Source: Actinomyces sp. oral taxon 897 (GTDB taxonomy: Bacteria; Actinomycetota; Actinomycetes; Actinomycetales; Actinomycetaceae). Taken from it: DNA of 64,000 bases. A model generated the notes under the pieces. It worked only from the letters and a program-made list of their open reading frames with translations. It made no database searches and was not told the DNA's origin. Numbering within the stretch: the first letter of the stretch is position 1; every line of letters begins with the position of its first letter. Of this stretch, positions 29,897 to 38,369 are shown piece by piece. The position numbers were made by a program, and so were the translations under genes. The stretch covers positions 1,240,001 through 1,304,000 of the forward strand of contig NZ_CP027236.1 in assembly GCF_002999235.1 (NCBI RefSeq), written 5' to 3'.

Positions 29897-30871
29897 TCAG
29901 AGGTCGTAGTCCACGACGAGGGGGGCGTGGTCGGACCAGCGCCCGGAGCGCCGGTCGGCCTTGTCAATAGCGAAGGAACGGGCCAGAACGGCCAGGGACG
30001 GGGTGGTCAGGTGGTAGTCAATGCGCCAGCCGGTGTTGTTCTCAAAGGCGGAACCGCGCTGGGACCACCAGGTGTAGGGCCCCTGGACCGGACCCGCCAG
30101 ACGGCGCACCGTGTCCACCCAGCCCGAGGAGAACCAGGTGTCCAGGTAGGCGATCTCCTCGTCCAGGACCCCGGAGGTCCTGTTGTGGTTGGAGCGCCAG
30201 TTCCTAATGTCGGAGGCGGTGTGGACGATATTGAGATCCCCCGCCACGAGGACCTGTGGGCCGTCGGCGGCGGACGCCAGGAGAGCGGACATCCGGGCGT
30301 CCACCAGGGACAGGTGGGCGTACTTCTGGCCCATCCTCTCAGTGCCAACCTGGCCGGCGTGGAAGTAGGCGGAGACAACGGTGAGCAGGGGCCGGGCCGA
30401 CTCGGAGGGCGTACCGGGACCACCGGGGTCCTGGCCGGGAGCACCCGGGCCGGGAGCCGGGTCGGGAGCACCCGGGCCGGGTCGCGTCGCCCGCCCCGCG
30501 ACCGGGTGCTGAGCCGGGTCGGGTCCGTCCACGTGGTCAGGTCCGGGGGACGCGGGCAGCAGGTCCGCCTCCAGCCAGCGGCCAGAGTCGACGTCGGGCT
30601 CCTGGGTGCCGGGAGGCGCCACGCCGTAGCGCACCTGGCCCAGGCGCACGGGACCACCCTGGCGCACCGCGACGGACACCCCCGCACGCCCCTTGACGCG
30701 GCAGGGCCAGGTGACCGCCTCGTAACCGGGAAGGAGCGAGGCGGCGACGGGCTCCTCGGCACGGACCTCCTGGAGCAGGACGACGTCCGCGCCGCTGGAG
30801 CGGAGCCACTGGTCCATGCCCTTGCGCGCGGCAGCACGGATACCGTTGACGTTGACGGTGGCAATACGCAT
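29897..30871 (-). CDS. xthA: Exodeoxyribonuclease III / AP endonuclease (XthA type)
   Basis: Endonuclease/exonuclease/phosphatase-fold enzyme of base-excision repair. ATG 30871 begins MRIATVNVNGIRAA; the open frame continues far upstream antisense to the next gene. 324 residues. LLQEVRAEE, GDLNIVH, DIRNW and the catalytic WSDHAPLVV are intact. Residues about 115-165 form a Pro/Gly/Asp-rich insertion (repeats of PGPGAPDPA type) that normal XthA proteins lack. It replaces a surface loop, so activity is probably kept. Divergent from the SufR-like regulator. Confidence 0.93.
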   Translation of the reverse strand: MRIATVNVNGIRAAARKGMDQWLRSSGADVVLLQEVRAEEPVAASLLPGYEAVTWPCRVKGRAGVSVAVRQGGPVRLGQVRYGVAPPGTQEPDVDSGRWLEADLLPASPGPDHVDGPDPAQHPVAGRATRPGPGAPDPAPGPGAPGQDPGGPGTPSESARPLLTVVSAYFHAGQVGTERMGQKYAHLSLVDARMSALLASAADGPQVLVAGDLNIVHTASDIRNWRSNHNRTSGVLDEEIAYLDTWFSSGWVDTVRRLAGPVQGPYTWWSQRGSAFENNTGWRIDYHLTTPSLAVLARSFAIDKADRRSGRWSDHAPLVVDYDL

Positions 30872-30916
30872 GAGGCGCAGACTACGCCGGGGCGACAAGG
30901 TCCTTGCGCCACGGCA

Positions 30917-30922
30917 TATTCT
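30917..30922 (+). promoter_or_regulatory. -10 box TATTCT of a leaderless gene
   Basis: TATTCT, 6 nt before ATG 30929. Confidence 0.6.
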
Positions 30923-30928
30923 CCTACC

Positions 30929-31912
30929 ATGACCGAGTCGCAAGCCCAGCAAGCTCCCCAGCCTGCCTGGGCCAGTCTCGTAGCACGCGCGGGCCTCTCC
31001 CCCGCCAGGCGCCGCGTGCTGAGGGCGGTCCAGGAGTCGGCGTCGCCCGTCAGCGCCGCAGAGCTGGCGCAGGATCTGGGCCTGCACCACAACACGGTAC
31101 GCGAGCACCTGGAGTCCCTGGTCAAGCAGGGCATGGTCAGTATGACCCCGGTCTCTACCGGACGCCGGGGACGGCCCACCCTGCGCTACCAGGTCACGGC
31201 ACCGGACCCTGTGGAGGTGCTGGTGTCCTACACCACGCTCCTGGACGCGGTCGCCCGGACCCTGGGCGAGGGCGAGGAGGCCCGGCAGGTGGCCCTGACC
31301 ATCGGGCGGCGCTGGGCGGCCGAGAGCGCCACGCAGCCCGGGGTGACAGCAGATCCCGACGGTACGGCGCAGCCCGGCGCCACAGAGCAGTCCGGCACCG
31401 CGGCAGGGCCCGCCGACGCCGCGGCGGCTCCCGACGGTATGGCGGATCCCGGCGCCGACGCGGTGGCTCCCGGCAATGCGGGGGCCCCGGCCCCAGGACC
31501 TGACGGTACGGAGCAGTCCGGTGACTCGGCGGATCCCGGTGACGCAGAGCAGTCCGGCACCGTGGAGCAGTCCGGCACCGCGGCCGGGCCCGCCGACACG
31601 GATGACCTCCCCGAGCCCCTGGCCTCCCTCATGCCCGGGCTCATGTCCATGGGCTTCACCCCGCACGTGGACGACGGGACCGGTGACGTCGTCCTGACCA
31701 CCTGCCCGCTGGTGGCACGGGACCGACGCCCCCACCCCCTGGTGTGCGCCATGCACGAGGGCTACCTGCACGCAGCGGCCGAGGAGGGCCGCCGGGAGGC
31801 GGGAGACGACCAGGACGGCGTCGGGGACCGGCTCACACTCACCGTCATGGAGGCCGACGGCTGCCACGTGCGCCTGGAGCCAGGAACTGATTCCCGTAAG
31901 GAGGCAGCATGA
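30929..31912 (+). CDS. SufR-like winged-helix regulator with C-terminal cysteines
   Basis: 327-residue transcription regulator. The N-terminal winged helix (about 20-90) reads RRRVLRAVQES, SAAELAQDLGLHHNTVREHLESL and a GRRGRPTLRY wing, as in ArsR/SufR proteins. The C-terminal region has TCPLVARDRRPHPLVCAMHEGYL and a later GC, the spacing of cysteines that bind an Fe-S cluster in SufR. Between them lies a 100-residue disordered insert with repeats like EQSGTAAGPADA. The ATGA overlap couples it to acylphosphatase. It may sense iron-sulfur state or NO, which would suit the adjacent nirK genes; that is inference. Confidence 0.75.
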   Translation: MTESQAQQAPQPAWASLVARAGLSPARRRVLRAVQESASPVSAAELAQDLGLHHNTVREHLESLVKQGMVSMTPVSTGRRGRPTLRYQVTAPDPVEVLVSYTTLLDAVARTLGEGEEARQVALTIGRRWAAESATQPGVTADPDGTAQPGATEQSGTAAGPADAAAAPDGMADPGADAVAPGNAGAPAPGPDGTEQSGDSADPGDAEQSGTVEQSGTAAGPADTDDLPEPLASLMPGLMSMGFTPHVDDGTGDVVLTTCPLVARDRRPHPLVCAMHEGYLHAAAEEGRREAGDDQDGVGDRLTLTVMEADGCHVRLEPGTDSRKEAA

Positions 31913-32337
31913 GCCACTGGTGGCGACGAGGGCACCAGGCCCGGACACCCCAGGAGGAACCCGACGCCCAGGTACCGATGCCGGAGGGCCCTGGGGCCAC
32001 CACGGCGCAGGGGCCCGGGCAGGAGGATCCGACGGCGGGGCGGGCAGGTCGGGCGCCGGGGACCCGCAGCGTCCACGTCCTGGTCTCCGGGACGGTGCAG
32101 GGGGTGGGGTTCCGCTACTACTGCCAGGAGGAGGCCCAGCGCCTGGGCCTGGCCGGGACGGTGCGCAACCTCGACGACGGCGACGTCGAGGTCCTCGCCC
32201 ACGGGCCCCGGCACCGGGTGGACGCCCTGATCGCCTGGCTCCACCGGGGGCCCCGGTGGTCCAGGGTGACCGGGGTGCGGGTCACCGAGGTGAGCCCGGA
32301 CGCGGTGCGGGGCACCAGCTTCCAGGTGGGGAACTAG
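31909..32337 (+). CDS. acyP: Acylphosphatase
   Basis: Hydrolyses acyl phosphates. The catalytic domain (about 50-142) has VLVSGTVQGVGFRYYC with the catalytic arginine and VRNLDDGDVEV with the catalytic asparagine. It is preceded by about 48 unconserved residues (SHWWRRGHQ...), longer than usual. The ATG overlaps the upstream regulator stop (ATGA), so I kept this start. Convergent with nirK. Confidence 0.92.
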   Translation: MSHWWRRGHQARTPQEEPDAQVPMPEGPGATTAQGPGQEDPTAGRAGRAPGTRSVHVLVSGTVQGVGFRYYCQEEAQRLGLAGTVRNLDDGDVEVLAHGPRHRVDALIAWLHRGPRWSRVTGVRVTEVSPDAVRGTSFQVGN

Positions 32338-32421
32338 GGTGGGGAGCTAGGGCGCGAGGGACTCACACACCTCGTAAACGGCCGCTCAGCCCTGCGGGCG
32401 TGGGGAGTTAGCGCGCGGGAC

Positions 32422-34107
32422 TCACTCGCTGACGCGCAGGATCCCCGTGGCCCCCTTCTCCGCGTCCGCGAAGGAGTGGTTGACGAACGTGTAGCTGCCC
32501 GGCGGCCCGGCGACCGTCTCCACGAACCCGCCCTGTGCCGGGTGCAGTCCCAGGGCCTGGGAGCCCCCGTTCCACGCCGTCCCGATCCCCTCGGGACCCC
32601 CGAGCTGGTAGGCGCCCTCGAAGAACACCGTGTCGAACTGGAGGCCCACCACGTGGAAGGAGCACAGCAGGGAGGGGCCGGCGTCGAGCACCCAGAAGCG
32701 CACCCGCTGACCGGTGCGTGCCGTCAGCGGCTGCTGGACGTACTGGAAGGCGACCCCGTTGAAGACGGTCAGGTCCGGGGTCTTGGCGACCACCTTGGCG
32801 GCGTCGGTGGGACCGCCCTCCGGGCCCAGGTAGATCTCGGAGTGGACGAGCAGGTACTCGTGGTCCACCTCCGCCAGGGCGGGTGGGTCGATAATGACGG
32901 CCCCGTGCATGCCGCTGGCCAGGTGGAGGCTCATGGGCATGGTCGAGCAGTGGTACAGCCAGATGCCGCTGCGCTGGGCGGTGAAGGTGTAGACCAGGCT
33001 CTCACCGGGGCTGATGGAGCGCATGGCGGCGTCCGGGGAGACCACGCCCGCGTGGAAGTCCAGGGAGTGGCTCATGGTCCCGTTGTTGACCAGGGTGATC
33101 TCGAAGGTGTCCCCCACCTTTCCACGCAGGACCGGCGCGGGGACCTGCCCGTTGTAGGTCATGCGGGTCTGGGTGACCCCGCAGCCCACGGGCATGGGGA
33201 CCTCGGTGACGGTGAAGGTGTGGCGGTGGGTGGTCTGGGAGGGCGCGGGTGCCAGGGCGGCGTCGAAGGCGGTGAAGCCCTGCGGCAGGGGCGCCTCGTA
33301 GTCGGGGACGGCGCCGGGGGGCGTGCTCGCGCTCCCACCGGGCGCCGCCACGGGTGCGGCGCCCGTGGTGACGTGGAAGACCATGCCGTGGGCACGGTGC
33401 CCGGCGATCGAGCACCAGCCCTCCACCGGCCCCCTAATGACGCCCGCGTCGAGCTCGGCACGCTGTCCCGCGGCCACCCGGCCGGTGGTGGCGCCGTTCT
33501 CCAGGACCAGGTCGTGGACCATGTTGGCGGTGTTGTCCAGGGTGATGACCAGGCGGTCCCCGGGGGCGACGTCCACGGTGTCGGGCACGAACCGCATGCC
33601 CGAGACGGTGACCGTGGCCTCCACCACCCGGCCGGTGGCCGGTATGGACTCATCGACCGCGGGACCCCCGACCTGGGAGCACAGGGCGATAATGCTCCCG
33701 ACGGCAACAGCCGCCCCGGCGGTCATGAGGCCCAGGACCACCCCACGCCGGTCCACCTCCCGAAGGCGCTCCTGCTCCGGGGAGGTGGCCTGACGACGGG
33801 ACGCGCCCTGGTTCCCGGCCTCGCGCGCCGCATCCGGCCTGCTCGTGGCCGGTCTGCCGGTGGCCGGTGCGGTCCCGGCGGTCACCGCGCGGCGGGGTGG
33901 CGACGGCGTCCGGCCGGGACGGGGACCGGTGCTGCTGGCCGCACCGCGGGCTGGGGCGGGACCGGTGCTGCTGGCCGGGACAGAGCTGGCGCTACCAGCC
34001 GCGTCGCCAGCCGGGGCAGGACCGGTGCCGCTGGCCGGGCCGGGCCCGGCGCCCGCAGACGGTACCGACCCTGGTCCACGGGGGTCGGGCTCGTGCTTGT
34101 CACTCAT
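32422..34107 (-). CDS. nirK: Copper nitrite reductase with N-terminal cupredoxin domain
   Basis: Reduces nitrite to NO. 561 residues: disordered Ala/Pro-rich N-terminus, a membrane or export segment near 115-140 preceded by RRGVVLG, an N-terminal cupredoxin (about 160-265, VTVSGMRFVPDTVDVAPGD, with histidine and cysteine ligands in VHDLVLE and WCSIAGHRAHGM), then a two-domain NirK core. Core ligands visible are SHSLDFH (type 1 His, type 2 Asp and His), YHCSTMPMSLHLASGM (type 2 His; type 1 Cys, His, Met), SFHVVGLQFD and VNHSF. All copper ligands are kept. The extra cupredoxin probably serves as a built-in electron donor. Follows its membrane partner by 8 nt. Confidence 0.9.
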   Translation of the reverse strand: MSDKHEPDPRGPGSVPSAGAGPGPASGTGPAPAGDAAGSASSVPASSTGPAPARGAASSTGPRPGRTPSPPRRAVTAGTAPATGRPATSRPDAAREAGNQGASRRQATSPEQERLREVDRRGVVLGLMTAGAAVAVGSIIALCSQVGGPAVDESIPATGRVVEATVTVSGMRFVPDTVDVAPGDRLVITLDNTANMVHDLVLENGATTGRVAAGQRAELDAGVIRGPVEGWCSIAGHRAHGMVFHVTTGAAPVAAPGGSASTPPGAVPDYEAPLPQGFTAFDAALAPAPSQTTHRHTFTVTEVPMPVGCGVTQTRMTYNGQVPAPVLRGKVGDTFEITLVNNGTMSHSLDFHAGVVSPDAAMRSISPGESLVYTFTAQRSGIWLYHCSTMPMSLHLASGMHGAVIIDPPALAEVDHEYLLVHSEIYLGPEGGPTDAAKVVAKTPDLTVFNGVAFQYVQQPLTARTGQRVRFWVLDAGPSLLCSFHVVGLQFDTVFFEGAYQLGGPEGIGTAWNGGSQALGLHPAQGGFVETVAGPPGSYTFVNHSFADAEKGATGILRVSE

Positions 34108-34115
34108 GGTGGTCC

Positions 34116-35402
34116 TTAGGGCTGACGACGGGAGCGCGAGGCCGCACCGTCCCGGGAGCGACGACGCACCTCACGTGCGGAGAGCACCATACCCACCAGG
34201 GCGTACAGGGTGACGCACCCCGCCGTGGCCCCGCAGGTCAGACGCGCCTCCCAGGGCAGTGCCGGGATAAGGGCCAGCAGGAGGCAGGAGTTGGCCGCGG
34301 TGACCCGGTAGGCGGCGGCCCGGTCCATGACGAGGTTCGTGGCACGCGACGCCTTGGGGCCGCCGCCGAGCATGACCGGGGTGAGGTAGCTCAGGGCACC
34401 GACGAGAATCTGCAGGGCGAAGCCCGCCCCCAGGGCCACCCGCAGGGCGTGGATGAGGTCACGGGCCCCCGACGCCCCGGCGTCGGGACCGGCGACGGTG
34501 ATCCCCGCCCCGAGCACCACCACGCAGCCCAGGAACCAGGTCACGGCCGCGGTTGCCGAGGCGGTGGCGAAGGACGTCGGCGGCACGCGCCGGGCGGTGC
34601 GCCAGGCGGGGAGGACCACCCCGCCTGCTCCTGTGAGGTAGACCAGGGCGCCAATACCGCCCAGGGGCGACCACAGCCCGGAGCAGGCCACCAGCGCTGT
34701 CCCCGCCACCAGCAGGGGCAGCCCCCGGAGGGCCCACCGGGGCGCCTCGGGCTGCATCTTGGTGCGCAGCATGGTGGGCCACAGGACCGTGAGCGTGCCC
34801 AGGACCGTGGTCCCCACGAACCCCAGGAGCATGGTCATGGTGTGGGCCACGTAGAGGCGGTCGGCGGTCCCGGAGGCACCGCGGTCCTCGGCCCAGCTCG
34901 TCAGGTATCCCAGGGTGGCACCCACCGCCAGGAGCGTCAGGGCCACCACGTAGGCCAGGGCCAGGGTGCCCAGGCGCGGGGCCACGGCCCGCCGGTACTG
35001 GACGCTTATGGCCGCCACACCGGTGAGCGCGGCGAGGACCACCAGCCCCACCCCACTCAGGGCGAGCCCCGGACGGGCCGCCGTAATCCCTACCAGGACG
35101 GTGGCCGTCCCCAGGCCGTGGACACCCAGCCGGACGTTGACCAGGGCGGCGCCGCCCAGGGCGGGGCGGTGCAGGAGGGTGTCGGCGAAGTGCGCGGACC
35201 ACACGGTGATGGCGCTGCCGATGCCGCCCAGGAGGAGGGCGTGCAGGGGCAGCCAGGTCCCCCACGAGGCCAGGGGCCCGCCCAGGACCAGCACGGCCAG
35301 GACGGCGGCACTCACCAGCCAGCCCACCACGACGGCATTGCGGCGCACCTGGGTGGTGCGGCGGTGGGGACGACGTGGCGGTGAGGACGGCGCGGGGCTC
35401 AC
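34116..35402 (-). CDS. Polytopic membrane protein co-transcribed with nirK (NnrS/heme-copper-like)
   Basis: 428 residues, about ten to twelve membrane helices. Histidines sit in or near helices: WLPLHALLLGGIGSAI, WSAHFADTLLHRP, RLGVHGLGTA, YVAHTMTMLLGF and DLIHALRVALG. This pattern recalls NnrS and other heme-copper-like membrane proteins of NO metabolism, but I cannot assign a family firmly. It is upstream of nirK with 8 nt between them, so it may supply electrons to, anchor, or protect against the product of nitrite reduction. GTG 35402 follows a GGGGGG stretch. Confidence 0.65.
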   Translation of the reverse strand: MSPAPSSPPRRPHRRTTQVRRNAVVVGWLVSAAVLAVLVLGGPLASWGTWLPLHALLLGGIGSAITVWSAHFADTLLHRPALGGAALVNVRLGVHGLGTATVLVGITAARPGLALSGVGLVVLAALTGVAAISVQYRRAVAPRLGTLALAYVVALTLLAVGATLGYLTSWAEDRGASGTADRLYVAHTMTMLLGFVGTTVLGTLTVLWPTMLRTKMQPEAPRWALRGLPLLVAGTALVACSGLWSPLGGIGALVYLTGAGGVVLPAWRTARRVPPTSFATASATAAVTWFLGCVVVLGAGITVAGPDAGASGARDLIHALRVALGAGFALQILVGALSYLTPVMLGGGPKASRATNLVMDRAAAYRVTAANSCLLLALIPALPWEARLTCGATAGCVTLYALVGMVLSAREVRRRSRDGAASRSRRQP

Positions 35403-35571
35403 CCCGGTCCCCCCAGGGCCGTCAGGGCCCGCACCAGGTCGGCCTTGTTATCCACAACGGCAACCGTAATAAACTGCGACCGCACCTTTCAACGTCCTAC
35501 CCGGACGCAGGTGCCCCGGCCCGTCGGCCAGCACCGAGCACTATGTGCCTGACCTCCCGTAAGGAGCACCC

Positions 35572-35880
35572 ATGAGCGAGGACCCGAACCTCATCCCCGT
35601 GACCGAGATCCGTCGTACCGGCCACAGCTGTGGCTGCGGCGAGCACGACCCCGAGCGCCTGACCCTGGACGCCCGCGCGATCCCCCACCGCCTGCGCCAC
35701 GCCGCCGTCATCGGCGCCGTCTCCAGCCTGCAGGTGGGTGAGGGCCTCGACCTGGTGGCGCCCCACGTGCCCACCCCGCTCCTGGTCCAGATCGACCAGC
35801 AGCTGCCCATGACCTTCCAGCACACCCTGCTGGAGGCCGAGGACGGCTACGCCCGCGTGGAGATCCTGCGCACTGCCTGA
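35572..35880 (+). CDS. DUF2249 domain protein
   Basis: 102-residue cytoplasmic protein with a TusA-like DUF2249 fold (about 28-100: LTLDARAIPHRLRHAAV, GEGLDLVAPHVPTPLL). The N-terminus carries HSCGCGEHD, a possible metal site. DUF2249 genes often accompany nitrite/NO reduction or hemerythrin genes; this one is divergent from the nirK operon. AAGGAG lies 7 nt before ATG. The 169-bp gap upstream (35403-35571) should hold both promoters; an AT-rich patch around 35445-35475 (TTGTTATCCACAA, then GTAATAAA) is the most likely site. Confidence 0.8.
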   Translation: MSEDPNLIPVTEIRRTGHSCGCGEHDPERLTLDARAIPHRLRHAAVIGAVSSLQVGEGLDLVAPHVPTPLLVQIDQQLPMTFQHTLLEAEDGYARVEILRTA

Positions 35881-35899
35881 GATACGCCCCGTCGCCCCC

Positions 35900-36119
35900 G
35901 GGCAGGCGGCGCGCGGTCCGCCGGCCCCGGGTAGGTGGCGCGCCCACGCTCTGCCGCCCGCGGGTCGTCGCCTGCCGCCCTCCGGCAGGTGGCGCGCCTG
36001 CCGCAGGGCCCCCTGGAGGCCGTGGGCAGAGCCCGCCGCCCTTGGGCAGGTGGCGTGCCCACGGGACCATCGCCACGGACACCGCCAGCCCGACGTCGCC
36101 CCCGGGCAGGTGGCGTGCC
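35900..36119. repeat. Five dispersed copies of a GGGCAGGTGGCGYGCC element
   Basis: Copies begin at 35900 (diverged), 35929, 35984, 36044 and 36104. The best copies form a small hairpin, GGGCA and TGCCC around GGTGGCG. They occupy most of the 316-bp gap between the DUF2249 gene and moaA, which has no convincing gene. Confidence 0.8.
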
Positions 36120-36183
36120 CGGTGGGCGGCGTCGGGCGGCCCAGGAGCGCCCAACGCCAGCCCCCGTCGGGCGGCGGCCCCGC

Positions 36184-36189
36184 TATCCT
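36184..36189 (+). promoter_or_regulatory. -10 box TATCCT of leaderless moaA
   Basis: TATCCT, 7 nt before ATG 36197; no Shine-Dalgarno sequence. Confidence 0.6.
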
Positions 36190-36196
36190 CTGCGCT

Positions 36197-37417
36197 ATGA
36201 CAGCCCTGGACACGGTGCCCTCGACCCGGCCGCTTCCCACGACCCGGGCGACGACGTTCCTGGGCCTGCCCTCCCTGCGCCCCGTCCCAGCCGTCCGCCA
36301 GCCCGTGGCCCCGACCGCCCAGGGGCCGGCGGCCCCCGTCCGCACGCTCCCAGCCCCGCCCCAGCGGGCCCCTTCCGTCCGGGGGCCGGTGGCCCCCCTG
36401 CTGGACCGCCACGGGCGCACGGTGCGTGACCTGCGTCTGTCGGTCACCGACCGCTGCAACCTGCGCTGCACCTACTGCATGCCGGCCCAGGGCCTGGACT
36501 GGCTGCCCACACCTGAGCTGCTCACCACCGCGGAGATCGCCCGCCTGGCGCGCCTGGCCGTCACCCGCATGGGGGTGGAGCGGATCCGGCTGACCGGCGG
36601 CGAGCCCCTCATGCGCCGCGACCTGGAGGAGATAGTCCGCACCCTCGCTCCCCTGCGCACCACTGCCGGGCACCCCGTGGACCTGGGGCTGACCACCAAC
36701 GGCCTGGGCCTGGACAGGCGGGCACCCGCCCTGCGCGCCGCAGGGCTCCGACGTGTCAACGTCTCCATCGACACCCTCGACCCGGACGCCTACGCCGCCC
36801 TGACCCGCCGGGACCGCCTGCCCGACGTGCTGGCCGGTGCGGCCGGGGCGCAGGCGGCGGGCCTGTGCCCGGTCAAGGTCAACGCCGTCGCCCAGCCCGG
36901 GCTGACCCACCACGCCCCCGACCTGCTGCGTGAGTGCCTGCGCCGGGGGTGGCAGCTGCGTTTTATCGAGCACATGCCCCTGGGGCCGCGCCAGACCTGG
37001 AGCCCGGGGTCTGTGGTCACCGCCGAGCAGATCCTGGACGTCCTGCGCGGAGCCGGGTTCACCCTGACCCCGGCGGGCCGCCCCGACCGCCGTCCCGCCG
37101 CCCTGTGGCACGTGGCCGCCGGGACGGACCACCCCGCCGGGAGCGTGGGTGTCATCGCCTCGGTCTCCCAGCCCTTCTGCGCCGACTGCGACCGCACCCG
37201 TGTCACCGCCGACGGCCGCCTCATGACCTGCCTGTTCTCCCCCACGGAGACCGACCTGCGGTCCCTGCTGCGCGGCGGGGCCAGCGACGAGGACCTTATC
37301 GGGGCCTGGCGCCAGGCCACCTGGACCAAGCCCCTGGCGCACGGCTCGGACACGCCCGCCCGCACGCCCGACGGCTTTGAGCGCCCCGGGCGGACCATGA
37401 GCGCCATCGGCGGCTGA
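36197..37417 (+). CDS. moaA: GTP 3',8-cyclase MoaA (molybdenum cofactor)
   Basis: Radical SAM enzyme catalysing the first Moco step, GTP to 3',8-cyclo-7,8-dihydro-GTP. 406 residues; the first 70 are Pro/Ala-rich and unconserved. C87, C91 and C94 (CNLRCTYC) bind the SAM cluster. RLTGGEPLMRRDLEE and TTNGLGLD follow. The C-terminal cluster cysteines are in FCADCDRTRVTADGRLMTC, and the protein ends in the functionally required GG. First gene of the Moco region. Confidence 0.97.
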   Translation: MTALDTVPSTRPLPTTRATTFLGLPSLRPVPAVRQPVAPTAQGPAAPVRTLPAPPQRAPSVRGPVAPLLDRHGRTVRDLRLSVTDRCNLRCTYCMPAQGLDWLPTPELLTTAEIARLARLAVTRMGVERIRLTGGEPLMRRDLEEIVRTLAPLRTTAGHPVDLGLTTNGLGLDRRAPALRAAGLRRVNVSIDTLDPDAYAALTRRDRLPDVLAGAAGAQAAGLCPVKVNAVAQPGLTHHAPDLLRECLRRGWQLRFIEHMPLGPRQTWSPGSVVTAEQILDVLRGAGFTLTPAGRPDRRPAALWHVAAGTDHPAGSVGVIASVSQPFCADCDRTRVTADGRLMTCLFSPTETDLRSLLRGGASDEDLIGAWRQATWTKPLAHGSDTPARTPDGFERPGRTMSAIGG

Positions 37418-37448
37418 GGCGGGCAGGTCCGGGCGGGCCAGGCGCGGA

Positions 37449-37649
37449 GTTGCACATTCTTTTTACAATCGGCGATTAATGAAGCGCGAGATCACGCGGA
37501 TCATGTCAGCGGTCCGGGGTCTAAAACAAGGATGAATGTGCAACGCGGGCACCGTTGCACATTCATCTTGTCCTGGGCCCCGTACCCGGGGGACAAAACG
37601 TTGGAATGACGCCAACGCCTCGTCACCGCCCCCAAGATGAATGTGCAAC
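37449..37649. repeat. Two adjacent 96-bp inverted-repeat units
   Basis: Unit 1 spans 37449-37544 and unit 2 spans 37554-37649, 9 bp apart. Each starts with GTTGCACATTC and ends with its complement. Unit 2 has perfect 17-bp ends (GTTGCACATTCATCTTG / CAAGATGAATGTGCAAC); unit 1 ends share 11 bp. The interiors are unrelated. The region is less GC-rich than its surroundings and encodes no transposase. The rest of the 432-bp gap moaA-moaD (37650-37849) shows no other feature. Confidence 0.85.
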
Positions 37650-37849
37650 GCCGCCTGTTTGTGGCCGGTCAGGGGCGGGGGCGTGGACGGTCCGAGCGTG
37701 TGGCTGGCGTGCTGCCCCCGTGTGGCCGGTCATGGGAGGCAGGGGCGTCGGGGTCGAGGGTCGCTCCCCTGGCCGGCCTGGGAGGCCGCGCCGCGGAGGC
37801 TCCGGGTAGCCTCGTCCCCGTCTACTGCACCCACCAGCCCGGGAGAGAC

Positions 37850-38104
37850 GTGAACGCCATTGAGATCCGCTACTTCGCCGCCGCCGCCGAGGCCGCTGGC
37901 ACCACCCACGAGCACCTGGAGGTGGCACCGGGTACCACCCTGGCGGCCCTGCGCGAGGCGCTGGCCGGGCGCGGGACCCAGATGGCGCGCGTCATCGGGC
38001 TGTCGAGCTACCTGGTGAACTCCCTGAGCGCGCCCGCCGACGGCCTGCAGGAGCTCGCCGACGGCGACCGGGTCGACGTGCTGCCACCCTTCGCCGGAGG
38101 CTGA
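37850..38104 (+). CDS. moaD: Molybdopterin synthase small subunit / sulfur carrier
   Basis: Ubiquitin-fold sulfur carrier whose C-terminal glycine is thiocarboxylated and feeds sulfur to MoaE. 84 residues from GTG 37850, with GGGAGA 4 nt upstream. IEIRYFAAAAEAAG and GDRVDVLPPFAGG are typical, and the di-glycine end is intact. The activating enzyme is probably the MoeB-rhodanese protein at 62089. Confidence 0.93.
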   Translation: MNAIEIRYFAAAAEAAGTTHEHLEVAPGTTLAALREALAGRGTQMARVIGLSSYLVNSLSAPADGLQELADGDRVDVLPPFAGG

Positions 38105-38369
38105 GGCGCCGGTCACCCGGTGCGTCCAGGGGGCGCCGGTGGGGTGCGTGAGCCCCCGGGTCCTGGCCTCCGGTCACCCGGTGCGTCCGAAAAGCCGCAC
38201 TGCTGGCCCTCCACCGGAGGCCTCGCTACCGGCCCTAACCAGAGGCCGAGCTGCCGCTCTTTACCGGAGGCTGAGGTCGGCAGAGCGCCCCGTCACGCTC
38301 TCAAGGACCAGGGCGGGACGTCCTAGTCACCTACCGCCCCGCTCGTCTGCCCCGCCGGAGGCACTCGGC

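Noticed and set aside
37449..37649. Complete insertion sequence
   Set aside because: The inverted-repeat units are only 96 bp and no transposase frame is present.
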